Assembly (NCBI GenBank): GCA_004555725.1
Contig: SFHC01000012.1
Coordinates: forward strand, 1-64,000
Length of the DNA stretch: 64,000 nt
From: [Eubacterium] saphenum
Lineage (GTDB): Bacteria > Bacillota > Clostridia > Peptostreptococcales > Anaerovoracaceae
Direction: 5' to 3'
The notes beneath the pieces were generated by a model. That model had not been told where the DNA came from. It ran no database searches and was given only the letters and a program-made list of their open reading frames with translations. The stretch's first letter is position 1. Every line of letters begins with the position of its first letter. The position numbers and the translations under genes are program-made. This document shows, piece after piece, positions 34,805 to 42,697 of the stretch.

Positions 34805-35182
34805 ATGTCTTATGAACTCATTTACAAACTGACCCATTATCCTGGTTTTGTATATAAAATGAATGATCATTATTATTATATCGGAAGATGTCAGTTTGAA
34901 GAGGTTACAGATCAGGACGTCACCGACAGCTACGAGATGTTCCATATCTTTGGCCGCGAAAAGAATAATCTCGATACGGCGCAGTATTTTGCAAAACTGC
35001 GCGCATATGCCGATATGGCTCTGACACCTCCGGCTGACCCGGAAGGCGCAAAAAAGAAACTGGAAGAATTTCTTGATGAGCTGAATCCGATGGAAGCGGC
35101 CCTTTTCGGCGGCCAGGTTACCGATTTTGAGCATTGCTTTGAAATGTTCAACGGACCTCTGGATGAAGTCAAGATGGACTGA
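34805..35182 (+). CDS. Unknown small acidic protein
   Basis: A 125-residue soluble protein that I do not recognise. It begins MSYELIYKLTHYPGFVYKM and is rich in Tyr and acidic residues. It includes NDHYYYIGRCQFEEV and a C-terminal helical half (EGAKKKLEEFLDELNPMEAALF). There is no signal peptide or membrane segment. AGGA lies 11 nt before the ATG. It is a lone plus-strand gene behind a promoter overlapped by a strong palindrome, so its expression is probably tightly controlled. Confidence 0.7.
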   Translation: MSYELIYKLTHYPGFVYKMNDHYYYIGRCQFEEVTDQDVTDSYEMFHIFGREKNNLDTAQYFAKLRAYADMALTPPADPEGAKKKLEEFLDELNPMEAALFGGQVTDFEHCFEMFNGPLDEVKMD

Positions 35183-35256
35183 CGGAACGGATTTCTGTTG
35201 TGTATCGTCCCATCTTCTTCAGCAGATTACACAGTTAAACATACTGCACATAACAA

Positions 35257-35325
35257 CGGCGGCGCGCACACGAGACTCCGGGTTCTCCGGAATTCCGCGT
35301 ACGCGCCGCCTTATCATTTCGATTT
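35257..35325. terminator. Strong hairpin between convergent genes
   Basis: GGCGGCGCG (35258-35266) pairs with CGCGCCGCC (35302-35310), with an inner CCGG/CCGG hairpin. T-rich sequence follows on the plus strand only loosely, so it is probably a terminator or 3' stabilising hairpin for both the unknown gene and the substrate-binding protein operon. Confidence 0.55.
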
Positions 35326-35425
35326 GCTTTTCACTTCTTCCTGTTCGTGCCGTTTGTTACTCTGCAGGAATTCAGTCCGTCAGCTCCTTGCGTTTGCCTT
35401 TTGCCGCCCGGAAAACACAGCCCGG

Positions 35426-36619
35426 CTATTTCAGTTTCTGAATAAACCGCATGCCGCTCGGATTCTTACTCTGGATCAGCGTATTAAAATCAACAATAAT
35501 ATCACCGGCCTGATCCGGACGCTGGTACATGGACGATCCGGCAATCCAGCAGTTCCCGTCTCTGACAGCCTTCAGCTTCCTTATCGCCGGATCCTTCGCC
35601 TTCAGATCAGCTAATGTTCTCACACTGCTGTCGATGCTTCCGTTATAGACGATGATATCTGCGTCTTTTGTCAGCTCGTAGAATTTCTCCATGTTCATCG
35701 GCACGGAAATGCTCTTGCTCGTTTTTCCGACGGAATCATATGCATATGTCCCGCCTGCCATCTTGATCATCGCCGGAACGTAATCATCGGAGCGGCGGAC
35801 GACAGCTTTCCCGTCTGTGGAAATGTAGAAGAAAGCGACTGTTTTATGCACACCTTTCTTCAAATGTCTGGTTTTCTCTTCCTGCTTATTAAAAAACTTC
35901 TCCGCCTGACTTTCCCGGTTCATCAAAACGCCGTAAAGCTTGATCCATTCCATTCTGCCAAGCGGGGTGTCTTCATAACTTGAGCGGTCCACCAAGACCG
36001 GAATATGCAGTTTTTCTATCATATTTTTCACTTCCGGCGTGTGATAGATCATCGTGGACTCCAGCGCAAGATCAGACTTCTCTTTTACCAGAAGTTCATA
36101 ATCCGGCTCGCTGTACTTTCCTGCGAACAGCATCTCTTTCTTTTCCATCCGCTTTTTCGGCTCGGAAAATGACCACTCCGATGCCCGGATTGAACTCATC
36201 CGAACGGCCTGATCGCCCTGAATGTCACAGAGGAGGGACATTGCCGCCGTCGCTGCCAGATAGACATTCTTCAGCGGCTGCCGGATCACTGTAATATCAT
36301 CAGAAAGCCCTTTTGGCTTGCTCTTTCCCTTTGGAACAACCAGAAAGCTGCCCTCTTGCTTAATAGAAATAACCTTATATCCGCCCTGATAACGGTATAC
36401 CTGAAACTGCTTTGCATAATCCAGTTTCAGGGAAGACTGATACTTCAATCCGGAAATATCCGGATGGCTGCCGGAGCTGCTCCTGGCAGATCTGCTTCCG
36501 GAGCCGGACGAGGATCCCGGTCCGCCGCATCCGGTGATCAGCGCCATCACCATGATAATCGACAGCACGAGCGCGGCCGTCTGTTTTGCCTTTCCCTTTA
36601 TTTCTGCATATCTGTTCAT
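35426..36619 (-). CDS. ABC transporter substrate-binding lipoprotein (BtuF/FhuD-like, type III)
   Basis: A 397-residue lipoprotein with lipobox LITGC (Cys31), a Ser-rich linker, and a two-lobed binding-protein domain of the iron-siderophore/heme/B12 class (PF01497). The N-lobe starts at GLKYQSSLKLDYAKQF, the bridging helix follows VLVDRSSYEDTPLGRMEWIKLYG, and the C-lobe ends at FNTLIQSKNPSGMRFI. It would deliver a metal chelate or tetrapyrrole to a BtuCD-type importer. No permease is in this operon; the likely partners are the permease and ATPase genes at 54102-56469. It is the last gene of the cobalamin-riboswitch operon. Its N-lobe is similar in sequence to the C-terminal part of the preceding 836-residue protein. 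Confidence 0.85.
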   Translation of the reverse strand: MNRYAEIKGKAKQTAALVLSIIMVMALITGCGGPGSSSGSGSRSARSSSGSHPDISGLKYQSSLKLDYAKQFQVYRYQGGYKVISIKQEGSFLVVPKGKSKPKGLSDDITVIRQPLKNVYLAATAAMSLLCDIQGDQAVRMSSIRASEWSFSEPKKRMEKKEMLFAGKYSEPDYELLVKEKSDLALESTMIYHTPEVKNMIEKLHIPVLVDRSSYEDTPLGRMEWIKLYGVLMNRESQAEKFFNKQEEKTRHLKKGVHKTVAFFYISTDGKAVVRRSDDYVPAMIKMAGGTYAYDSVGKTSKSISVPMNMEKFYELTKDADIIVYNGSIDSSVRTLADLKAKDPAIRKLKAVRDGNCWIAGSSMYQRPDQAGDIIVDFNTLIQSKNPSGMRFIQKLK

Positions 36620-36673
36620 CTGATTCTGCTCTTTTCTCTGTTTCCGTATGTTAATATTTGCTTTCTGACAGAA

Positions 36674-39181
36674 TTATCTGCTCTGCGATCTGGCATAGCT
36701 GCTGAACCAGTTTTCTGCTTCTTTCTCACAGCCCAGCACCGCACCGTAAACCTTCACCCACTCTGCCTGTGCCAGTGTTCCTTTTTCACGCGCAGAACGA
36801 TCGATCAGCACCGGCGTTTCCATTGCTGTAAACAGCTGAATGGCATTATCCAGCTGTGCATACTGTTTACCTGCGTTCTGCTGCGAGACAGCTGTTGCGC
36901 TCCCCTGTGCAGCGGTCGACTCTGAATCTGGCGCATACCTGTGTACAAAAGACCGGAGGCTTGTTGGGAGAAGGTGATCCGGAAGAATTCCGATCACAGA
37001 AGCCAGAAAATGCTTGACCGGATGCTGTTCAGCCCTTGCCCTGTCGGCTTTTGTCTGTGCAGCCTCTCCGCGCCCCTGCAACTGCCCTTCTTCTCTCGGG
37101 ACTGCTCCGGACGGAAGAATACATAGATCTGTCTTTTCTTCAACGAGATCCCGATAATCCACATGTTTCCAGTCTCCCGGAAACTGGACCCGGCCGCTCT
37201 TGACACGGCCGCGCAGATCCTGCTCCGCTGACGCCGGCAGACAGCGATACGCTCTGGCGCTGTTGAAGCCGAATGAGCTGAACCGTCCGGACTGATTCAA
37301 AATTCCCGCAAATCGCAGAGCGCTCTGCGAATCAGTATACCCGTGCTTTGGCGTGTGAATAACGATACAGTTCTTATCCAGGCCAGCCGGGACCGATGCC
37401 CCGCTCGGCACAACCAGGTAATTGATGATCCTTCCTTTATAGAGCTGCTGTGTCCGCTCACTCTGCGTCTTCCCTTCCTTTTTTTCCAGTTCTTCACGGC
37501 CGCTTTCGACCTTCGTCTTTTGTTTCTTGTTCCCGTCTGCGCTTCTTCCGGCAGCGTACTTCTCCAAATCCACCTGAATCAGTGTAATTCCCCGGCTGTA
37601 ACGGAAGATCTTAAACAGCTCTGCGTGCTCGACTTTTACAGAAGACTGTTTCTTCAGACCAGCAATTTCCGGCGCTTTCCTGGACAGTTTCTTTTGTCCG
37701 CTCTTCAGCTGCCGTGCAGAAGAAGAATTCCCGCCCTTTCCGCTCAGACCGACATACAAGGTGTACGTAATCCAGTGCGGCTGTGACATCGCGACGGTTC
37801 TGCCCACAACCTTGTTGTTGGCGTTCAGATGAACCGGAATCACGAACACAGAAGTGCTTCCACCGCTTCCCGACCGCATAAACGTTCTGCCGTCCGCGCG
37901 CAGCTGGTCATAATAAGGACTGTCAAACACGATCGTCGCGTATGCCTTGCCTCCAGTCACCGTGATTTTACTGCATGAAATGCCCTTCAGCCGTCCTGAT
38001 CCGCCCGACCAGCTGAACGAACTCGGCGTATAGACGCCGTCCTTTCTGCCCGCGCGGCTGTCCACCCTCGACGTGCTTCCCGACCGGTCGCTTGTCGACT
38101 TTGAGATTCTGTCTTTCTTGTGGTTATTGTGAAATACCTTCTGGACCGTTGTTCCTTCTGCAGTGCTTCTGCGCTTAATTGTATTCTTCCCTTTCGGAAT
38201 CACTGTCGCACTGCCCTTGACACGCACGATTCCGCTCGTATAAAATGCAGCCTTATGCTGGTACCATCGGTTTCTCCTCTTGGAATGCCCGGCGAGCTGA
38301 AATTTCTTATTCAGCGTTTTTACCGGAATGGTGTATGAATAATAATTATTGTGGTTTGAGTATCGGATCCAGGTCGATTTCGCCGCTTTTTCCGCCTGCG
38401 CCGCCGTCCCCGGATACAGATAATCGTACCCCTGTCCGGTGAGCGTAATCTTTGCCTTCATTTTCCCGTTCTTCACCGTGAGGATCGCGTATGTTCCGCC
38501 CTGATACGGCTGAATATTGAACATATACTGATCGGTCCACGCCTGAATACGGTAGGTCCCGTTTTTCAGGACGCCGTTCTTAAAGTATTTCTTTGATGAC
38601 GATGACGTTTCCTTCGGCGGCGTCTTTTCTTTCTTATCACTTTTACTTCCTCCGGAATTTTTACTGATGTACGTCTTCGCTCCTTTGTTCAGACCGACAT
38701 TCAGCGCATAAGCAATAGCATGGGGCGCACCCATTCTGGTGGTCACCGCGGATACATCAGTAGGTTCATTTATCCGGACGGGCACGACAAAGGTTGATGT
38801 GCCAAGGGTATGATCGACATCAGAGACATACTCTTTACCGTCAACCGTCATCCTTGTGTAATACGCGCTGTGAAAGACAATCTCTGCAGACGCACCGCTG
38901 TCATCAATTTTTACCCAGTCACATGTGATCTTTACTTTTCCCGTTCCTCCGGAAAAAGTAAACGACGACGGCACATACTTTCCTGCAGATATTCCGGACT
39001 GCCCGGCACTCTTAGAACCGGATAAAACAGAATCCGATGCCGCAGATGTCTCCGTTTCTGCGTGTGAGGAAAATTCCGGAAACGTCTCTGCCGCAGCCGT
39101 GCTGAAGCTCAGCAGTACGGCCGCAGACAGAGCCGCGGCGCCTATCCTCTTCATGATCGCCTTATGATATTTAATCTGCAT
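36674..39181 (-). CDS. Surface protein with Shp-like, NEAT-like, Shp-like modules and a half substrate-binding domain
   Basis: About 835 residues with a signal peptide (MKRIGAAALSAAVLLSFS). Two related beta-sandwich modules at about 68-167 and 381-482 share PSSF-FSGG-G, the A-A-IVF-S-YY strand and IPV--N---V---T--M--PH-I-Y-L-VGL, resembling the heme-binding Shp domain. Between them, about 205-320 (LTVKNGKMKAKITLTGQGYDYLY, SKRRNRWYQH) resembles a NEAT module. Residues 508-836 match the N-lobe of the downstream binding protein (KKQSSVKVEHAELF, YLVVPSGASVPAGL, DLVEEKTDL, VLIDRSA, EWVKVYGAVLG) and then stop before the C-lobe. A charged insert lies near 540-585. There is no sortase motif or C-terminal anchor. 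Start is ATG 39181 (GGGAG 9 nt upstream) or 39154. Confidence 0.75.
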   Translation of the reverse strand: MQIKYHKAIMKRIGAAALSAAVLLSFSTAAAETFPEFSSHAETETSAASDSVLSGSKSAGQSGISAGKYVPSSFTFSGGTGKVKITCDWVKIDDSGASAEIVFHSAYYTRMTVDGKEYVSDVDHTLGTSTFVVPVRINEPTDVSAVTTRMGAPHAIAYALNVGLNKGAKTYISKNSGGSKSDKKEKTPPKETSSSSKKYFKNGVLKNGTYRIQAWTDQYMFNIQPYQGGTYAILTVKNGKMKAKITLTGQGYDYLYPGTAAQAEKAAKSTWIRYSNHNNYYSYTIPVKTLNKKFQLAGHSKRRNRWYQHKAAFYTSGIVRVKGSATVIPKGKNTIKRRSTAEGTTVQKVFHNNHKKDRISKSTSDRSGSTSRVDSRAGRKDGVYTPSSFSWSGGSGRLKGISCSKITVTGGKAYATIVFDSPYYDQLRADGRTFMRSGSGGSTSVFVIPVHLNANNKVVGRTVAMSQPHWITYTLYVGLSGKGGNSSSARQLKSGQKKLSRKAPEIAGLKKQSSVKVEHAELFKIFRYSRGITLIQVDLEKYAAGRSADGNKKQKTKVESGREELEKKEGKTQSERTQQLYKGRIINYLVVPSGASVPAGLDKNCIVIHTPKHGYTDSQSALRFAGILNQSGRFSSFGFNSARAYRCLPASAEQDLRGRVKSGRVQFPGDWKHVDYRDLVEEKTDLCILPSGAVPREEGQLQGRGEAAQTKADRARAEQHPVKHFLASVIGILPDHLLPTSLRSFVHRYAPDSESTAAQGSATAVSQQNAGKQYAQLDNAIQLFTAMETPVLIDRSAREKGTLAQAEWVKVYGAVLGCEKEAENWFSSYARSQSR

Positions 39182-39304
39182 CAATATGCACTCCCTGATC
39201 TCTGTCTCCTTAGAAAAGAAAGCTGCAGCCCCAGCCTCCTGCCGGTTCGATATATATCCCCCGCATATGAACTGGATTGACCGCAGCCCTTTTTATCCGC
39301 TTGG

Positions 39305-40099
39305 TTATTTAATCTTTGCCGCCTTCACCTTGCTCCATCCGGAGTAGCCGGACTTGTATCCGTTGAAATGCTCCGTGCGGACGCGGAAATAGTACGTCTT
39401 TCCACTCTTCAGATTCTTCACCGTTTTCTCTGTCACATCGTTATAATACACGCTGGCGGTTTTTGCGCCCTTCATGGTTTTTTTGGACGCGTACTGAACC
39501 TGATAGCCAGTTCCGTTTTTCGTGACCTTTTTCCAGGAAAGAATTGCCGCTTTTTTCTTTGGCGTTAATTTCTTGATCGTAGTTTTTGCCGGCGCGGCAA
39601 TCTTGGCGTGCTCAAGATTCTTTTCCTTACCCGTGTAAGTCAGCGTAAGCGTATGCTGGTACCACGTCTGCCGTTTCGCGCTGTGTCCGAGAACGGAAAG
39701 GGTCGTATCGCCCTTGACCAGATCTTTTCCATCTTTCGTCAGCGGAATCGTAAAGTAGTAGGAGTCGCCGCGTCTGACCTTATGCTCGATCTGGCCGGCT
39801 GCATCTTTCTCCGCTTCTTCTGAAGAAGTCCCCACATACAGTTTATCAAACCCCTGTGCTGCAAGCCGGAAAGTGACTGTTTCCTGTCCGTTTTTTACCG
39901 TCAGAAATGCCATCTGGTTATCCAGGGCATTCACATGGAACATAGGACTGTCTGTTTTTGCAGGAATGGCATACACCCCGTCCGGTATCTTTGCTGCTTC
40001 CGTATTGCTTCCTGTGTCCGTGTCCGCAAATGCGGCCATGCTCATCGCCATAACTCCGGCGCATGCCGCTGCACCGATTTTTAATGCTGTTTTTCTCAA
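39305..40099 (-). CDS. Secreted NEAT-like and fibronectin type III protein
   Basis: A 264-residue exported protein: signal peptide 1-25, then a NEAT-like module at about 38-155 (DGVYAIPAKTDSPMFHV, AFLTVKNGQETVTFRL, GFDKLYVGT, HSAKRQTWYQHTLTLTY). The module is clearly related to the middle one of the 836-residue protein. A fibronectin type III domain follows at about 170-262 (AILSWKKVTKNGTGYQVQY, VKNLKSGKTYYFRVRTEHFNGYKSGYSGWS). NEAT modules bind heme or related porphyrins on Gram-positive surfaces. The start is TTG, chosen by GGAG 7 nt upstream. It lies 21 nt downstream of the cbiK-type gene. No anchor motif is seen, so it is secreted or held by other contacts. Confidence 0.78.
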   Translation of the reverse strand: MRKTALKIGAAACAGVMAMSMAAFADTDTGSNTEAAKIPDGVYAIPAKTDSPMFHVNALDNQMAFLTVKNGQETVTFRLAAQGFDKLYVGTSSEEAEKDAAGQIEHKVRRGDSYYFTIPLTKDGKDLVKGDTTLSVLGHSAKRQTWYQHTLTLTYTGKEKNLEHAKIAAPAKTTIKKLTPKKKAAILSWKKVTKNGTGYQVQYASKKTMKGAKTASVYYNDVTEKTVKNLKSGKTYYFRVRTEHFNGYKSGYSGWSKVKAAKIK

Positions 40100-40120
40100 C
40101 TTTCTTCTCCTTATTTCATT

Positions 40121-41509
40121 TTATTTCATCATTGCTGCCGTATGCTGAACATAGATCTTCTGAATCGATTTCAGTGATCCGAGTCCGGCTACCTGCGCAC
40201 TTACCTTAAACCCTGCTTTTTTCAGCTGCGATTTCCAGGAATCCGCATCGTTACCGGCGATATCATTATTCGCATGGTCTCCTGCGACAACCATCATGCC
40301 GCGGATGACCACCTTCTTATATCCCTTCTTCTTCAGTTTCTTAATAATTGACGCAGAAGAGGTTGCCGCCGGCTTGCCTTCAACCGTTCCGACATAGACA
40401 TTTTTATATCCCAGCTTATCGTAGTCCTTCTGCATTCTCGTGTACGTTACACGGTTCGCGTGAGAGGTTCCATGTCCAATAAATACGAACGCCGTCTTAT
40501 TTCCCGCCTTCTTCAGTGATGAAGTCTTAACTCCGGCCTGTCTTGCAGACGATTCCGCGAGCGCCTTCGCGACCGTTTTTCTATCTTTATCTGATTTCAG
40601 CAGCGGACTGGCGATTTTCACAGTCTTCACACTGCCCTTATTTGCCTTTACATTTGCCTTCAGTAAATCATACTCTTCTCCGCTCATCAGTGTTGTCGGC
40701 TGAACGATCAGCGTCTTGACGCCTGCCTTATTGGCTTTTTCCAGTGCTTCTCTCACCGTGTCAATCCGGTATTCATCTCTTGCCAGAATATGATTGATGA
40801 TGACCTGTGAAGTAAATGCTCTTCTTACGGAATATTTCTTCCCATACTTATACTGGAGCGCCTTCTCGATTCCTCCGATCGTCTGGTAACGGCTCGCATT
40901 GAAACTCGTTCCAAAGCTGACGACCAGAATCTCCGCTTTCTTATCCGGTGCTGCGCATACCTTTTTGGTCCATGCTTTATCCTTGGAAGCACTTCCGATC
41001 GGTGCCGCAGTGGAAAAATAATCCGCTCCGCCTGCTCCCGGATACTCGTACCCGTCCGGGATTTCCGGCACAGCCTTCTTATCGGCGTCAGAAAGCTTAT
41101 CATACGCGTATTTTGCAATTTTTGCCACTCTTGCAACCATCTCCGTCTGTGCCTTCTGCTCTTCCGGAGTTGTCTTCGGATGAATGTAAATCTCACCGAT
41201 CAATCCGGCAACCAGGAGCGGGCTGTCATTTTTGTCCACAAAAGCCTTTCCCTGTTCCAGCGTCATCTGTGTAATCTTACCGGTAATCTCCCTGACATTA
41301 TCTTTAGAAATCGTAACTTTTTCTGCAGTCTGCGCACCGGTTTCTGCCTTCACAGCACTCTCCTCCTGTACAGTTTTTGCCGATGTACCTGCCACCTGTG
41401 TCCCCGCATTCTGCGCGTCCGCAAATGCTGGCGCAGCAGCGAGCATGCTGGTTGCAACGGCTGCTGACAAAGCTGCAGTCATAAACTTATTCAGCTGTTT
41501 CTTTTTCAT
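40121..41509 (-). CDS. cbiK: Exported CbiK-type sirohydrochlorin cobaltochelatase
   Basis: A 462-residue protein with a signal peptide (MKKKQLNKFMTAALSAAVAT, AFA cleavage region near residue 30). An Ala/Lys-rich helical extension runs to about residue 185, and the chelatase domain from about 192 (AEILVVSFGTSFNASRYQT). The metal and porphyrin site residues of CbiK are kept: IGHGTSHAN (His 346 and 350), GTVEGKP (Glu 378) and AGDHANNDIAG (His 412). Cytoplasmic CbiK puts cobalt into sirohydrochlorin; exported versions are known from Desulfovibrio and can bind heme. Export makes a role in cytoplasmic B12 synthesis doubtful unless a second start is used. It is first in the cobalamin-riboswitch operon. 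The start at 41509 has AAAGGAAA upstream. Confidence 0.85.
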   Translation of the reverse strand: MKKKQLNKFMTAALSAAVATSMLAAAPAFADAQNAGTQVAGTSAKTVQEESAVKAETGAQTAEKVTISKDNVREITGKITQMTLEQGKAFVDKNDSPLLVAGLIGEIYIHPKTTPEEQKAQTEMVARVAKIAKYAYDKLSDADKKAVPEIPDGYEYPGAGGADYFSTAAPIGSASKDKAWTKKVCAAPDKKAEILVVSFGTSFNASRYQTIGGIEKALQYKYGKKYSVRRAFTSQVIINHILARDEYRIDTVREALEKANKAGVKTLIVQPTTLMSGEEYDLLKANVKANKGSVKTVKIASPLLKSDKDRKTVAKALAESSARQAGVKTSSLKKAGNKTAFVFIGHGTSHANRVTYTRMQKDYDKLGYKNVYVGTVEGKPAATSSASIIKKLKKKGYKKVVIRGMMVVAGDHANNDIAGNDADSWKSQLKKAGFKVSAQVAGLGSLKSIQKIYVQHTAAMMK

Positions 41510-41549
41510 GATATCTGTTTCCTTTCCCGGTTCTTGAAAAGAGCCGCTC

Positions 41550-41586
41550 TCAATAAAATAACCTTCTGCCAAAATATGGCAAAAGG
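41550..41586 (-). terminator. Intrinsic terminator of the cobalamin riboswitch expression platform
   Basis: On the minus strand CCTTTTGCCA pairs with TGGCAGAAGG and is followed by TTATTTTATT. It lies between the aptamer and the cbiK-type start codon. Confidence 0.8.
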
Positions 41587-41654
41587 CATACGGATAGAAT
41601 GGAATCTATCGCATGTGCCAGTATCTCGTGGCGCGGAATACTCCGCTGCGATCA

Positions 41655-41841
41655 TATCCAGGCAGGTCTCCTGACTCGCAGATTATGACTTCTGCCGCCT
41701 TCCCACGCGCTGAGAGTGCGCGCAGTGGCATGGGTTGGCTTCTGCAATCCGCTTACAGTGACGAAGTTCGTACAGGACTTTCACCTGTTTCCCTTTTCAA
41801 TGGCAGCCTGTTCTCTTATAGACTGTCATCACCTGAACGAT
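41655..41841 (-). ncRNA. Cobalamin riboswitch
   Basis: The minus strand shows, in order, GGGAAACAGGTGAAAGTCCTG, ACGAACTTCGTCACTGTAAGC, GAAGCCAACCCATGCCACTG, GTGGGAAGGCGGCAGAAGTC and the B12 box GAGTCAGGAGACCTGCC (41661-41677). All the landmarks of the class are present in correct order and spacing. It leads into the cbiK/NEAT/Shp/binding-protein operon. Confidence 0.95.
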
Positions 41842-41847
41842 ATAAAA

Positions 41848-41876
41848 ATTATAGCATGTAGTCGTTGAGCTTTCAA
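41848..41876 (-). promoter_or_regulatory. Promoter of the cobalamin riboswitch operon
   Basis: TTGAAA (41876-41871), 17 nt, TATAAT (41853-41848) on the minus strand, a few bases upstream of the aptamer. It makes the operon independent of the cbi operon that ends at 41933. Confidence 0.8.
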
Positions 41877-41932
41877 TTTTCAATCAAAAAATGACGCTTG
41901 ATCCAGCCTCTTCTCAGATTCGCCGCCTCGAT

Positions 41933-42640
41933 TCACCCGCGGTTATCCGGATCCAGCCAACCCGCCGCCGTGTACAGAAGCGCATTCACAATAGCAGCGG
42001 CTACATTGCTTCCGCCCTTTCTTCCCATCGCTATAATCGCCGGCACCTGACATTCTTCACAGGCAGCGAGCAGCATCTCCTTACTCTCCACTACATTTAC
42101 AAAACCGACCGGAACACCAACCACCAGCGCCGGGCGCAGACCTCTGCGGATCTGTTCGGAAAGGGAGATCAGCGCCGTTGGCGCATTCCCGGAAACAAAC
42201 ACTGCATGCGGATGATTTTTCCCCGCATATTCCATAGATGCCCGGGCACGTGTGATGCCTTCTTCTTTTGCTGCCGATGCAATCCCGGGATCCGCCATAT
42301 AGCAGACTGCCCGCACATCCAGTTTCTCCATCGCCCGTTTACTGATTCCAGTCAGCGCCATATTGGTATCCGTCACGATGATTTTAGAACGTGCCGGCGA
42401 ATCTCCGGCTAAGCCGGCATTACGCATGGAAAAATACCGGACGCCTGCCTGAGGCCCGTTTCCCGTAAACCGCAGAGTCTCCGCATACTCAAAATCCGCG
42501 CTGGTATGAATCGCCCGCAGAATAACCGCACGCATCGCCGGATCTTCCGAAAGATGAATTCCTCTTTCATCCAGCTCCTGCGTAATGATGCGCATACTGG
42601 TGCGTTCAATGTCTCCAGGTTTTACATGCTGTATTCCCAT
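41933..42640 (-). CDS. cbiC: Cobalt-precorrin-8 methylmutase
   Basis: A 235-residue protein of the CobH/CbiC family. RAIHTSADFEYAETL carries the catalytic His, IIVTDTNMALTGIS and the glycine-rich VSGNAPTAL and VGVPVGFVNVVESKE stretches are typical. It shifts the methyl group from C11 to C12 to give cobyrinate. The ATG at 42640 has GGAG 9 nt upstream; the longer frame to 42685 is not used. It is the last gene of the minus-strand cbi operon, 57 nt after cbiP. Confidence 0.94.
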   Translation of the reverse strand: MGIQHVKPGDIERTSMRIITQELDERGIHLSEDPAMRAVILRAIHTSADFEYAETLRFTGNGPQAGVRYFSMRNAGLAGDSPARSKIIVTDTNMALTGISKRAMEKLDVRAVCYMADPGIASAAKEEGITRARASMEYAGKNHPHAVFVSGNAPTALISLSEQIRRGLRPALVVGVPVGFVNVVESKEMLLAACEECQVPAIIAMGRKGGSNVAAAIVNALLYTAAGWLDPDNRG

Positions 42641-42697
42641 CACAGCCGCTCCTTTCTCTGTTCGTCTCCTGCCCTGTTTATCCACAGAAGCTCTGCT

